A program made the translations under genes and the position numbers. This document shows positions 42,801 through 57,800 of a stretch of 64,000 bases of DNA, piece after piece. The stretch's first letter is position 1, and every line of letters starts with the position of its first letter. The notes below the pieces were generated by a model that saw only the letters and a list, made by a program, of their open reading frames with translations, searched no databases and was not told the DNA's origin. This DNA comes from Plazaster borealis (lineage: Eukaryota > Echinodermata > Asteroidea > Forcipulatida > Labidiasteridae): NCBI GenBank assembly GCA_021014325.1, contig CM037459.1, positions 11,813,501 through 11,877,500 on the forward strand, given 5' to 3'.

Positions 42801-45800
42801 AGCCTAATGGATCACAGTCGCAATCTAAAAGTGAGAAGAATTAAGTATAATTATTTGAAGTCTTGTATTAAGAGAACTAACTCTTTAGGAGGTTTGTTGT
42901 AACACCATGGAAATAGATCTCATAGGAGTTCAAGCTTTTTTTCATATACCGCACACATAAATCCTTGTCATTTTGATTGGTGGAACACACGTCACTTGTC
43001 ATGCTTAATTTTGCCATGTACATGTACTCCACGATGCGTGACGCACCAAACTTTAATGTAGGAGTCCTATATTGATAAATATAGGATAAATATAGGACGC
43101 TCGGGGCACTTCACAGTGACGTTTCCAAAAAAATAATTTCCTGCCCGTTCGTCCAAATGAGGCAAGGTCGTGTCACGGCATACAAGGTTGAAGTCTACAT
43201 GGAGTCGTCCTTATTTTTTAGAAGGGGGTTTTAGACTTTTCAAAGTGTTGGATGGATGAGATTGCGTGTCTGGTTTGCTTTCATTGTGAAAAATTGTCAA
43301 ATGACAAGGATCTATGTATGAATGATATAAAACAATTATTGCATGCATTTCGTTTGTGCATTGTCAGAGAATGTAATCCCTCGATGAAATCTGGCTTTTC
43401 CATTTCACTCGGCTAGAATAGTCCAGATGTTATCTTGTGATTATATTCTGCAACAATTCACTCAGCAGTGCATGCAATATTTGTACAATACTGTGGGAAT
43501 AGAACCGTAAGAGCTTTATAACTTCAGCATTGAAATATATGTTAAGCTCCAAACAAAAATCAGGCACATTGTGGGAAACGACTCCCTCTGAAGTAAAGTA
43601 GTTTTTGAGAAAGAGGTAATTTCTCACTAAAATAATAAAAACTTCTTGCAAGAAGTTTTTATTTCTATCTGAAAGCACACCAATTTGTACAACAAGGGTG
43701 TGTTTTCTTTCATCATTTTCTTGCAACTTCGATGACTAATTGAGCCCAAATTTTCACAGGCTTGTTATTTTATGCATATGTTGGGATACACCAAGTGAGA
43801 ACACTTGTCTTTGACAATTTCCAAACGTGTTCAGTGCCTTTAAGTTCTACCCACCTTGGCAGTTGCGCAATGATGCATCCCCGTATGTGAAGTTCTGGCA
43901 ACGTTCGCAGTTGAAGCCAACAGTCCTGGAGCCACAATTCAAGCACTGACCAGTAATGCTGTCACACTGGTCAGTGTTGCCATTACATGAGCAAGGCGTA
44001 CAGACGCCATCAGGGAGTTGAGGTTGGCCATAGTGAAATGTGTCACACCTGTTTTTAATCCAGAAAGTGAGAATTTATTAATTTACAATTGAAAACAATT
44101 AAAAAGGTGTCAAATTTATTAAACTAACGGACGGTACAAAGGGACAACATTCTTTTAGGAATTTGTTTTTGATAAAGCACTTCGAAAGGTTAAATAGAGA
44201 CAACATCAGATGCCTGTGACAAGGGTCTTCGCATCATTTACTTTGAAAAGCAAAACCACAACCCTGTGATGCATTTCAAAATATGTTGTAATATAGCTGC
44301 AAGCCCTACAGTCTTGTGGAATTTTACCACAAACTCGAGCCCTGCTTAAGTTATATACTATTAAAGTCCTCAAGAGAGCATAAAACGAACATCTATGTTA
44401 TTAGTAGCGAGACAGTATTACTGTTTGCCCTGTTGTTTTCCGATGGCTGCAGATTACGCCACAGCACCTTGTAAACCGTTACATGGCGCTATTTTTTTAT
44501 TTATTTTTTTATGCAAGTTCGCCCCAAACAAGGCTAAAAGCCACTCTTGATAAGGGGCTACAAGAAGAAAATAACTCAGGGGAGCTGAAGGTAGGAATTG
44601 ATATTCCTCTTATAACAGTTTAGATTGAAGGATGGAGGGAAACATGCACCAGGCAAGGAGTTCCAAAGAGATGCAGTACGTGGAAAAAAGCTGTTGGAAT
44701 GGATCCTTGTTCTACATCTCAGCAAATCAAGAGTGTATGGGTGAGAAGGAGGAGAAAGTCTGGTTTCACGATCAAACATCCTGATAGGAGAAACTAGGTC
44801 GGACACACTGGTGGCACATTTACCATGGAAATATCTGTAGAAAAGACAGAGGCTGGCTACAGACCTGCGGTGGGAAAGAGGTTGTAACGTTGATCCCAAC
44901 ACTTCACCAACAATATAGGTCTTATAATTTTAACACAATTGTGGTGTGTCGTGGCCGAGCGGTTAAGAGCACCAGACTCAAGCTCTTGTGTTTCTGATCG
45001 GCAGAGTGTGAGTTCGAGTCCCACTCGTGGCACTTGTGTCCTTGAGCAAGATACTTTTCCATAATTGCTTTGTCCTTCGGATGGGCCATTAAGCCGTTGG
45101 TCCTGTGTACTAGGATTGCTAGTGCACGTAAAAGAACCCAGAACACTTATCGTGGAAGAGTAGGGGTTAACCCCAGTGTTTCTGGTTCACATAGCAAGCA
45201 CCTTTGTTTACAGGTTTCCTCAGGCTTGCGAGCTACAGTGATTAAGTTCACTTATGAGGGTTTCATTACCAGAAATATATAATAATAATAATAAAACCTT
45301 ACCATTTTTTTTAAATGAGCACTTTGAGACACTCGGGTGTGATAAAGCGCTATCTAAGAACTGCATATTATTATTATTCGGGATGGGGTCATTAATATTC
45401 ACCTGTCACACAGTGGGCCTAGGTGACCCGGAGAACATGCAGAACAAGTCACAGTGCCTTCTATCACAGAACACGAGGTGCTCTCAGCTCTGGGAGGAGT
45501 ACACGGACATACTGCACAGTCATTGGCTGTTCCTTGGGTAGCTTCACCATAATAACCATCGGCACAAATCTCACAATTGAAACCTGAAGAAAAATGGATT
45601 GGATTGTCGGGGAACGGTGGTAAAGTAAATAACTGACACAACAAACTTTCTCTGTGCATGATATAGCTCTACTGAATGATGTAATAACATCATAAGGGAT
45701 AAAGGTTTTTATTTTTTTATTTTTTTTTGAAGATGCTACATATAGGTGTGATTTTAGGCTGATTTGATCTGACAATAAGCCGTAGGTTCTGGTGTTGTGT

Positions 45801-48800
45801 AATACACGAAAAAGAACCCAGTTAAAATTATTGCTGAGAGAAGGGGTTTGCCCAGTGTTTCTGGTAGTGGCTGCCGAGTGCGCCGCAGCACCTTGTAAAA
45901 CCTTATAAGGTACTACTTAAATGGGTCTCATAATTTATAAACTTCAAAACCTGTCTTAAAAAGTGTTTCTCTTTGTTCTGGCGCTTTGAGCACCTCATTG
46001 GTGGATATGTGGAACAAGTTTTTTTTATGTTTCGGCGAAGCACGCTGAATTTAAACAAGGTCTTCAGAATGTTTTCTACTTGGCATGATTGTTGTTTATC
46101 TTGGTTTTAAGAGCCCTACTGTGCAATCTGTAGCATTCTATATTATTTTCTCTTTCTGATTTTTGTGAATTTGTTGGGGGTGTTTTGGCCAAAAAGTGCG
46201 CGTATCGGCATGCAATTTGCGCGTATCGGCCCGTTACGCTAGCTTGAGCATGGGAAGAACCCTATCCCCTCAACAGCATCATTGGAAATCTGTTTTCCTT
46301 TGTACATATATGTCCCTCTGTAGTCTTGTTAAGTGCTAGAATTGTCTACAGTCGGTTTGTTAGTCTGTCTTGCTTGTTTTGTACTGGTAGTTTAATATCC
46401 CGTTATATTTAATTTATTTTATTCAAGGCTTTATAAGTTTCGGCTCCTTGTGTATAGCCTCCATTCATGTAAATTCCCGTTATTATTGGTATTATTCTGT
46501 GCAAATGAAATATGGAAATAAATGTTTCCAAAAATGAAGAATGACATGAAAATGGCGGTTGGGTTGGTGTAGTGGTATCTTTCCTCGCCTTCCACCTCTA
46601 GGACCCCGGTTCGAGACCCACCGGGGGGGGGGGGACTATGTGGATTGGGTTTTCAGTCCCTACCCGACTGCGTGGGTTTTCCCTAGAGTATTTCTCTTGG
46701 GTTTTCCTCCCACATCTAAAACTGAAATTTCCTTCTTTGTCCTCTCTCCATTGGGTTCTTGGCTAGTATAGTGATTAAGTTCGCTTTCTGAGAGTCCTTG
46801 GCTTCACAACCAGAATAAATTAAATGAAATGAAAAAATGAAATGAAATGAAATGAATAATCAGTGATTTCCGAGTCTTGAGCAAAACATACCCACAACCA
46901 CTCATTTTGGATTAGAAATTTCGACCAAGTGACCCAAGTTTTTTCCCCCAGAAGTATGCAAATTTATTTAATTTATACTCAATTTTTTTTAAATTATGTT
47001 GTGAAGTTTAGGATTCTCAGAAAGGTGAACTTAATCACTATACTAGCCAAGAACCCCATGGAGAACAGAGAAATTAGGAAGGAACTTTCCATTTTAGGTG
47101 TGGGAGAAAAACCCCAGAAAAATATTCCAGGGAAAACCCATGCAATCAGGTAGGGACTGAAAACCCAATCCACATATAGTGCCCCCCGGCGGGATTCAAA
47201 CCGGGGTCTTAGAGGTGGAAGGCGAGAAAAGAAAACACTACGCCAACACGACCGCCCTCAATTGCACTGCGTGCATGCGCGCTACCGCTATTGATGGGCA
47301 AAATGAGGGAACATCGCGCCGTTTTGCATGGCGTGACGCAAGCCATTTTGTGCGTCTACCTAGTGTACAACTCTATGACATTTGCCAACAAAAAAATAGT
47401 GTCTGTACGCATGCGTGAGTGTAATTACAAATTTTCATGAGAAAGGCTTCTTACCTGTGGTGTTGTGCATGCATTGAAGACATTGACCGGTGGTTGCAAC
47501 GCATGACTGACTGTGTCCGTTACAGTCACATGCTGTACACTCGCCGAAGAATGCATGGCCAGTCACATTGACTCTGCTGTATCCCATGGCACATTCCTAC
47601 AATAAAGAAGTCAACAACCTTTCATGATATCTGGGGAATACTATACAAATATTGGATGTATACGAGTACAATACAGCAGAATATTATCATGAGGTGAAAT
47701 TTGGAATGTTCCATTTCACGAAGCGAAGTTCAGTGATTATATTTTGCTTTATATATCGCACACAGATCCTTGTTATTTGACTGGTGGAACATGCATCACA
47801 TGTCATACTTGATTTGGCCATGTCTACTTCTCCGAACTCCAAAAATTGATATAGGAGTCCTATATTGATAGATATCGGACACTTCGGACGTTTAATAGCT
47901 TCGCTGAGCACGTTATTGATTGTATTACGCATTATTAGCACGCGCGTAAGCTTGCACGCCAACACACATATGGCTATGAACCCCAAACGCACTTTAATAA
48001 TAGCTACTTCCTTCAATCCACACCATGCAAAGCTTCAAACATCACCAACATTGGTAATTGTCAAAGACCAGTTTCTGCACCTTATGTGACCCAACATTAT
48101 GAAGAAAAAAAAGGGGTGAAAAGGTTAAGCTCAATTGGTTATCGCAAGAAAATATTTAGAAAAAACAAACCATATATGTTTTCACTGGTTTCAACCATCA
48201 AGTTTCGGACTCGTGACATCAAAGCTAATTGTTTTACTCATTTTTCAAAAACTATAGCATTTAAAACAAAACTATTTCAAGGGAACTTTTCCACCATGAT
48301 CATCTTTATAATGCATAATTTCTGCGCAAATCTATGAACATTTATATTATCTCTCTTACTAATGTTGTGCACATCCTTTAACAAATCTCATTATGACTAC
48401 GATTTTCTCAAAAACAGAGTATTCCCAATTTTCCAAATTAACCATGTGCGTTAGCAAGAAACATTTTTCGAAAATCCTGGTGCCAAATGGTTTAAGACAC
48501 AATATTCACATTGGACATCATTCATTGTTCCTCCTCCACAAACTTCACCTACAGTGTACGTGTCAAAATAAGTATAGTTTCTGTAAAGCTTTTTGAAACT
48601 ATTGATTATTACAACACTATTATCAATGCAAAGAAAATTCTTCTAACAACACTTGTGGCGTGTCGTGGTCGAGCGGTCAAGCACACCGGACTCATGCTCT
48701 GATGTTTCTGACCAGCTGAGTGTGGGTTCAAATCCCAGTCTTGACACCTGTGTTCCTAAGCAAGGCATCATTATTGCTGTGACGGGACGCAAAGCCATTG

Positions 48801-51800
48801 GTCCTGTGTGTTGTGTAATGCACGTTAAAGAACCCAGTACACTCATTAAGGTAAGAGTGTGTTTCTGGTATGGTTGGCTGCAGATTACGCCACAGCACCT
48901 TGTAAACCATCACATAGTGCTATGAAAATAAATGGGTCTTATATTTTGAACACGGCTCCACATACTTTATAGAAAATATAACGAGCGCTTTGAGACGCCC
49001 TCGGGTGTGATAAAGCGCTATATAAGAACTGTGTATTATTATTAACCAAGCCTGGTTGACCATACATTACCTCACATGAATAGCCTCTATAACCATTGCC
49101 ACAGCTACACTGCTCAACAGACAACGCTCTCATAGCCTGGGGATCATACTGTGCTGAATCAAACATTGTAGCTGAAGAGAATGACACTTGACCAATACTA
49201 CGAGAGGAAATAAAACATGGGTATGAGATATATATTTGTTTTTATCATTTCATTTATTCATTCTGGTTGTGAAGCCAAGGACTCTCTGAAAAGCGAACTT
49301 AATCACTGTACTAGCCAAGAACCCAATGGAGAGAAGACAAGGAAAGAAGTTTCAGTTTTAGATGTGGGAGGAAAACCCTGGAGAATTGTTCCAGGGAAAA
49401 CCCACGCAATCAGGTGGGGACTGAAAACCCAATCCACGTAGTGCCCCCGCTGGGATTTGAACCAGGGACCCAGAGGTGAAAGGCGAGGAAAGACACCACT
49501 ACGCCAACCTGACAGCCCTATTTACAGGGTGAAATGGACCAGTTCTTTCATTGTCAAATCAACCTTTCCATACCTTGAATGGTGAGCTGCAATCTTAAAC
49601 AATGCCATGAATGTTGTTGTTAAAGGTATCGTACACATTTGGTAATGACTCAAAACAGATATTAGCATAAAAACTTACTTGGTAACGAGCAACGGAGAGC
49701 TGTTGATAGTATAAAACATTGTAGGAAACGACTCCCTCTGAAGTAACTAGTTTTTGAGAAAGAGGTAATTTCTCACTAAAATAATAAAAACTTCTTGCAA
49801 GAAGTTTTTATTCCTAATCTGAAAGCACACAAATTTGTACAACAAGGGTGTTTTTTCTTTCATCATTTGTTTGCAACTTTGATGACCAATTGAGCCCAAA
49901 TTTTCACAGGCTTGTTATTTTATGCATATGTTGGGATACACCAAGTGAGAACACTGGTCTTTGACAATTTCCAAACGTGTTCAGTCTGCCTTTAAGGTGT
50001 CACTGACACTACTTTTTTCTGTTACTTTGTTTGGTTGTTTGTATAATAATACTGTTGGGGGTTGTTTGGGGGGGTTTTGGGGGTTTTTTTTGGGGGGGGC
50101 GGGTATTTTTTTTATAATTAAATAAATAAATGAATATAATTTGAAAGGTAGGGTCATAGAAAGGTAAATACTCCAATTATGATTGGCCATAAAAACTTGA
50201 CTTGGTAAGAAGGAATTTAGCTGTTGAAAGTATAAACTATTTTGAGTAAGGAATCCCTTCAAAGTAACAATGGTTTGGAAATTTGTTCACCCCAAAACTT
50301 CTGAATCTGAGAAACGATTAATCTTTTAGACACAGCGTTTCAGATTTTTTGAAAATTAAACACATACTTTAGGATACAAATTGGGAAAAAACAGGGTTTT
50401 TTTGGGGGGAGGCAAAAAAACATCAGATATGGGGGTAACAGTCAGATTTTGAATTCAAATCGGGAAAGTTGCATCTCTTCTTTTACTCTTTGATCCAGAA
50501 ACCTTACCTTGACTGATGAGCAACATTTGTGAGCGATGTCGATATGGAAACATCTCTGACTTCACTGAGGGTCTTCAAGAATTCCCCACGGCTAATAGCT
50601 GCGTTTGTACCCTCCATCAGGAACGCTGTCTCTGTGATCGTCACCGAGACGTCATGGAAGATACTTGGAGACAGAATCCCAAGACTATGTATGAATGTGT
50701 TTTCAAGACCCTTTTAAGAGAGAAATAACACTGAAAATTTAAACTATGTCAGAAGTTATGGAAATTCTTAATCAAGTAATAAACTACAAGGGAAACTGAC
50801 TGGGTAAGTTTTGAATTAATTTTGTGTTTAACAAAGACAAAATGACTAGAGCGGGATTTGAACCTGCGACCTCCGGATTAACGTGCCGGCACTCTACCAA
50901 CTGAGCATCCCCTTAATAAAGTGATCCCTCTCCGGTCGTTTCCCAGTTTGTATCATAAACTTGGGTGTGATCCCTGATTATACGGCAGTTACAGGTTGAA
51001 TGGCTTCTGAATGGCAACTTCTTTGTGATAGTTTCCCGTTGCTACACTGTACGTCTCAGCCAGCTAGTGAAGCTACATATTCTGGAAAATTAACTTACTC
51101 TCCAATTAGGTAATCTACTCAGTTAACCACATTGTAAACATAATCCCACAATGAAAACGTTGTGTTGTTTTTTCCAGAGTTTTAGGCCTGAAACTTTAAT
51201 TAAAGCATTGCCTAAACATGCTTAATGAAATAAATTCATAATATCTGTACAATCTGGTTTTGGGTTAACAATATTATAGGGTTGGAATGTAAAACAACCC
51301 CACAAGATTGACATCCCTTTTGTCGTTGGAACTGTCTTATCTTAATCCCCTACAAAATGATATACGTTATTTTCAATCCCCTACAATTTTTGTTATACAT
51401 TTTTCTCTGTACCCATCCACACATGTGGCCTGTTGTTTTGTGACTGTGAAGACTGGCTAAAGTGTTCCATTTTTAATCCTGGTTGTTCCTGGAAAGTGTG
51501 TTGACATTTGCTTCTTTTACAGCTCGGCTCATAGTTTGGATTGGAATCGGTATAAATGGTTAACTGGAAGGCACAAGTTCTGTTTAACCATTTAGGAAAA
51601 GAAACATACATGTAGATGCACAACCCTACCCGTATGACCAGTCTAGCTTCTCTTGGTACAGCAACTTCCATTTGATCCACCAGCGTGTAGTGTAGTGACA
51701 TCTTGAGACTGCTCCCATACACACCAAGGAGATTGCCGCCAAGATACTGGGATGGAATACTCCAGGATGCGTCCATGCTGGCTGGCACCAAGACGGTGAC

Positions 51801-54800
51801 TACAGCAGTGGTGTTGATCACGCCAGTCGTTGGGGAGTTTGGGAAGACTGACTGAGCTGACGCCACAGACCAGTTGCCAAGGACATCTGTTGGGATGTCG
51901 TACTGCAACGACACACAAGCAGAAGGTACTAGGATATGTGCGCAATATCAGAACCAATTAGGCCTATTGTCATTATAAAGAGGCCAGTGGCACCTAGCAT
52001 GAAAAAAAGACTAACAGCAAAAGTAAGGGCGTGCCCATTACGTGAATTTCCCATTATAACCAAAATCTCTGATTTCTACTCACCAGTTTCACTTAAACTC
52101 TTATCAGCTGTTATTAGTAAATTGGTTGTAATATTATAAACATTCACCCTGGAACCCACTCTCCCAAGACATGTGATCCTGACCCACCACCCCCACAGGC
52201 CTACTGTTGGTGTCAAATAACCGAAATGATGAAGAGCAGAGATAAAGTTCTACTGTTTCTTATTTGATTTCCCAAGATATATTTGGTCGATTTTTATGAT
52301 TTAAAGTTACTTTCATGATAACATTTAACACCGTTCCCCAATACCTCACATTATAAACAATAACCAGTGAAGGTCTGTCGATATTTGTGTCAGTAAACTC
52401 ACAGGCAATGACACCCTAAACCACATGTTTACACCTCATGAACTTTTGATCAGATAAGACAGATCATGTTGAAAACTGCTCTTTCCCAAACCGTTGAGTA
52501 CCGACCCGAGTTTGTCATAGGCAAACTCGGCTCTGCTTTTAATGGGTGAGTCACATATTGCCAATTAGTTGTGGCTGCGGTTATGACTGCAGCTGAGGGT
52601 GTTGCTATGGGCCTTTAATGCTTCAACCCATGCTCACGTGACAATCAAGCCACAGCCACCAATTTAGTCATGGCCTAATAATATGCACCTTCACTAACAT
52701 GCGAACAAAGTATGTATTCATTTATTCAAGCTTTATAAATAATTCATGTATGCCGATAATGTGAACTAATCACGCGTGACGGGGGAGGGATAATACAGGG
52801 GGAAATAAGAACAGTACACAAATCATGTTAAAGGGTCTGTATACGTTTGATAATGACTCTGAAAATTAATGGCAATAAAAACTTACTTGGTAAGAAGTTT
52901 AGCAGCTTTCAGATAGTATAATGCATTTTGAGAAACTTTTCACTTAGAAGTACTGCGGTTATGGAAAAAGATATCACTTTTTATCCCCCAAAATTTGAAT
53001 CTTAGAAGTAACGTTTCTCAGATTGTGTATTCCAATTGCAGATTATTCTTCCTGCGTGGACATAACCGCCCAGATTTTCGGCAATATTTCAAAAACGCTA
53101 CCATCTTTTGAAACGAAATTTGTACAGGTTAGTTTTATGGTATATATCTACAACTATATAGGATTGAAACAAACAGTGGGTTCCAATCAACACATGTATA
53201 CAATCCCTTTAACTCTTTTGGGTTTACATGTAAAAACTGCAATCAATACCTGTACAGCCCTATCTAGGGTGCTATCACACACTGTGGTAATGCCCATGCA
53301 TACACACTGCAGGCAACCGGTCTGATGTAGAGGGGAATTGTAGAAGCTATCAGCTGCACAGTCACTGCATGTTAAGCCTTCTGCTAAATTCTAACATGGT
53401 GAGAAAAGACGGTAGTGGATTAATTCAACTCATACTCAAATCAAAAAGTTCTACTCATCCTTGATCAGGCAATTACACGAGATTGACATGGAGTGTCGTG
53501 GCCGGGCGGTCAAGCGCACTGGACTCAAGCTCTGGTGTTTCTGATCAGCACAGTGTGGGTTCGAGTCTCGGTCTTGATTCTTGTGTCCTTAAGCAAGACA
53601 CTCAACTATTATTGCCTTGTCCTTCGGATTGGACGTAAAGCCGTATGTCTCGTGTGTTGTGCAATTAATAATAATAATAATAATATATATTATAATACAC
53701 CAAACACATCTACCAAACACAAGCAAGGCGCTTAGTACATGTATATACTTTAAAGAGAAAGGATTGGTTATTTAAGTTATGTTATAATTATGAGACCCAT
53801 ATGTAGTTTTACAAGGTGTTTACAAGGTGCTACGGCGCCAGCAGCAGGAACACCCAGGCGAACCCGCGAACCTTTCTCAAGTGCATAAGTGCACTTTTTT
53901 TCTTTACACAACACACACACAACACGCGGGACCAACGGCGAGAAACCCCATCCGGCAAATGGCAATGTGTCTTGTCTTGCTTAAGGACACAAGTGCCACA
54001 GCTGGGGATTCGAACCCACACTCTGCTGATCAGAAACACCAGAGTTTGAATTCGATGCTCTTAACCGCTCGGCCACGACACTTTTAGGCACGAAAAGGAA
54101 CCCAGTTACACTTATCGATAAGAAAAGGGGTTTCCCCCTAGTGTTTCTGGCAGTGGCTGCCGAGTACCTTGTAAACCCTTATAAGGTGCTACATAAATGG
54201 ATCTCATAGTTTATAAAAACTTCAAAACCTGTCTTATAAAATGTTTCTTTGTTCAAGCACCTTAAGTACTTTACCGCTGGACATGTGCACTACATTACGG
54301 GAAAGCTCCATTAAAGAATTTCCGAGTTTGGCCACAAGAACTCGGAAAGTATACATCCTTTTCACCAGTGGGTATGTTTACATTGAATTACTAGGGTCAG
54401 AATTAAACTTAAAGGATGAGCAGTTAATCTGCCTGGGGCAGTCAGCAGCCCTACTGGTTTTTGCATTGTCCAATTAAGTCCACTGTTTGGAAAAGGAATT
54501 ATGGAGATAACAGGTGTGAGTTGCAAGAGGAAAAGGACGTTTTATTCTGACCTCTTTCTGTAATGGAGCTTTCTCGTAATGATATAAGACTCCAATATTA
54601 TAAAGGCTACAATTTTTAGGATTTGAGAAACTTGAGGCCATACACACTTTCTTCATTCCCAAACATGTAGGTCTTTTAAGGTATGCAGTTCGCAACAGCT
54701 ACTTCATTTGTTCCCATTAATGAAACCGCACAGTTTCCTTGATAAGTGAAGAACGACCCACGGAAAACCTTACCTTGCACTGACACTGCCCAGTTGTTTT

Positions 54801-57800
54801 GTTGCACACAGTACTCTGGCTACCAGCGAGGTCACACTGGCAGGCTGTACAACCATCAGAGGTCAACCCTTTGTACTCGTCCAGACACTCTTCACACTTC
54901 ATACCTCCTACCCCGGACTGACAGGTGCAGTCACCCGTTGTGAGGTCACACTGGGGATTGATCGACCCGACGGGGTCGCAGTTACACATCTGAAGGTAAA
55001 AGTAAGAAATATAGTGGACAAGTTGAGCATTCAGGGCCTAATTTCAAAGAGCTGCTTAACGTCCGATTGTGTGCTTACTGCGCAAGTTTCCATTTCATAG
55101 CGGTGCTAACCGTAGCACACGAAAAGGCATGCTAACCTTCCGGTGCTTAATGTATGAAAATGAATGACGTAACAATGCAAATCCATGGTGAACACGCAAG
55201 CTGGCCGCCTAATTTTCTTGCTAACCTGTGAAACACGCTTACGCTTAAAGCAAATTTTTCTGCTATAGTTAGCACGAAAATATGCTTACCGTTAAGCAGC
55301 ACTATGAAATTCGCCCCTGGTCACAATAGTGATTGGAACCCTAAATATTGAAATTTGTTTTTATTCTACTACTTGATACTATAGAATAATAATAAAGGCA
55401 TAATGCACAATTAATAATAATAATGGATGTTATATAGCAACGGTATACACCAATTTTGAAGCTAATGGTACACTACATATAAGCCATTTATCATGTTTAT
55501 TTCATTGCTTAAACCATCTCAGCTCCCTGGGGGGTACAGCCTGTGCTGCCAAGTAAAGAAGCACATCAAGCTAAATCAATAACAATTCGACCCATCTCTG
55601 TCCTCACATGTACCCATGTACCCCTGGGTGAAGAGAGGCAATTCTATAGTTAAGTGTCTTGCTCAAGGACGCAAATATCGTCACCAGGATTCGAACCCAC
55701 ACTCCAGTGCTAAGCTGCAAAAGACCGCTCGTCCATGACACGCAGTTTAAGGTATAATTTACAACTGGTAATGATTGAGACATTTGTTAACAATGTTAAA
55801 TCTGATGGTTTGCTTTTATATGTTGTATCGATTGTCCCAAGAAATTTTTGTCCAAGCTGTTACATCTCTGTGTGCAAAAAACACAAAGAAATATCTGTCT
55901 TTACCGCATCCACAGGCCTGGAATTACACGGAAGCCACGGCCTCTGTTGCCCCTGGTCTTGGCCTTTCCCATAGACTTTAAGATTTTCCAATGGAAGTGC
56001 CCCTTGCCCTCTCAAAGATGAAATTCAATGCCTGCATCCAGTTTAGTCTGTACAGTACAATCTCCTTGTCTATCTCCGATATACAGAAATACAACTTTAC
56101 CTGGCACCCATTGGTGCTGTCTAACCCCCATGCAAAGATCACACATTTGTCACATCGCTGGCCTGCCGTGTTGGGAGGGCAGTCACATAGACCAGTAGTC
56201 ATGTCACACACCTTGTTGGTACCGAAACAGTTGCAAGCTGGAAAAAAAAAATAACAGCAATCATCAATGTCTGAAAAAGTAATGAAGTCAGTGGGTGCGT
56301 CCGATTAGCTTCCCCTTGTTGACACAGTTCTGACCCCAAAGCGTTCCAGTAACTGTGACGTAATTGTTGTGGCTTGCCTGGGTCAGACCCAAGTAACCTG
56401 CTCGTAGAGCAGGGTTACTTGGGGCTGACCAGGTGTGAGCATGACGTCACGACGAAAGTATTTCTTATGGCTGCCATTTTTTTCAGTTTTTCAAAGAGTT
56501 GAGGTCACCTGACTTATGTTGACATACTGGAACACGTGAAGATTGAGTGTTACATACAAGGGCTGGACGATAACAATGCGACAAAAAAGAAGACCGCAGA
56601 AACGTTCTTTTAAAGTTGGCTGTATCAGGAGAGAATTTGTTTACAATCCATGGGCTGATACTCTTAGAACAAGTAGCCGAGAGAATATACAAATTTTGAA
56701 ACTAAGGACATTATACAGGGGATGGGAGAAGTTTGGTCACTGACCAGATAATGGTGGTGGTCAGTGCACGGTCCATGGGGGTATCAGGTGTGCTTACCCA
56801 TGTGCTGATTCAAGGGCCGGGTGCGTTAGAAATTATGTGGGATTAGAAGCTTGGTAATTGGAGATTAATTGGGTTATGGTTGGAAGGAGGCTGTGTCTCT
56901 GGGACCTTTAATTAATAAAATAACCACCAGTAAATGACAGTTGGATTTTGCTTTGGAAGCCCATACAAAGCAAGGTTGAGCCCAAAGACGTCGAGGTCAC
57001 CTGACCTTGGTGGACATACTACGAAGGGACACTTGGTTTGTGACAACAGATGAAATATCTACATGCATGAAGGACAGGGAGATCTGGGGACAATTCTATT
57101 GTATTATAATTGGCCGAGGAGTGACCACTCGACATAGAAGAAATAGCTCTTGTCGGAGGCTCACCTCGATTAGCACACCCAAGTTGACCTGGGCAAGCTA
57201 AATGAATGCACCCAAGGTAAGAGTTACCAGTGTTTTTATAAGACTTGTGCACAGAATTGATGGCATCTTTCAAAAAGAGGGGTGGGGGGGCGCTTAAGAC
57301 GTAGAACTTACGTGTACATCCAGTACTGCGGTAAGCATAATACTCTGGCAGGCACATGTCACAAGTTCTTCCTCCTACACCAGATTTACACTGACACTGT
57401 CCACCATACTGTTCACACTGCAATGTGATGCTGCCGGTTGGGTTACAATTACATAGTCTGGCCCCGTCAAAGTAGTATGTAGTCAGGGTGAAGACATTAG
57501 AGAGGCAGAAGGATTCCTGACTGGTACCGATACTGTGGAACATCAAGTAGCAGTACGTGTTTATTGACAATATTATTATTGGGGTATCAGGCAACTAAGA
57601 ATGTAACAAAAGCATGAAACTAAGCATCACAAATTACAGCAAGCAATATTCCTACGAAATTGGAACAAAGTCTATCAAAGCTTCATTTGGTGAAAACAAG
57701 CATAACAAACACAAACACAGAAAATAGAAAGCCGGCACCGACAATTGTGAGTATAGACCCATTGCATGTGACGTCACACTCTCAAAAAGGAGGCAGATCA

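Noticed and set aside
20318..43726. Recurring frame starting MQENDERKNTLVVQ in many places
   Set aside because: It is the translation of MITE-A copies. It is kept open in several because they are young; there is no domain and no start context, and other copies are broken.
51393..51629. Extension of laminin exon 9 past its donor
   Set aside because: The frame stays open by chance, but exon 10 joins in phase only from the GTAGGG donor at 51629.
56238..57311. Plus-strand ORFs such as 56543-56743 and 57007-57201
   Set aside because: Short, no recognisable family, no splice or repeat support.
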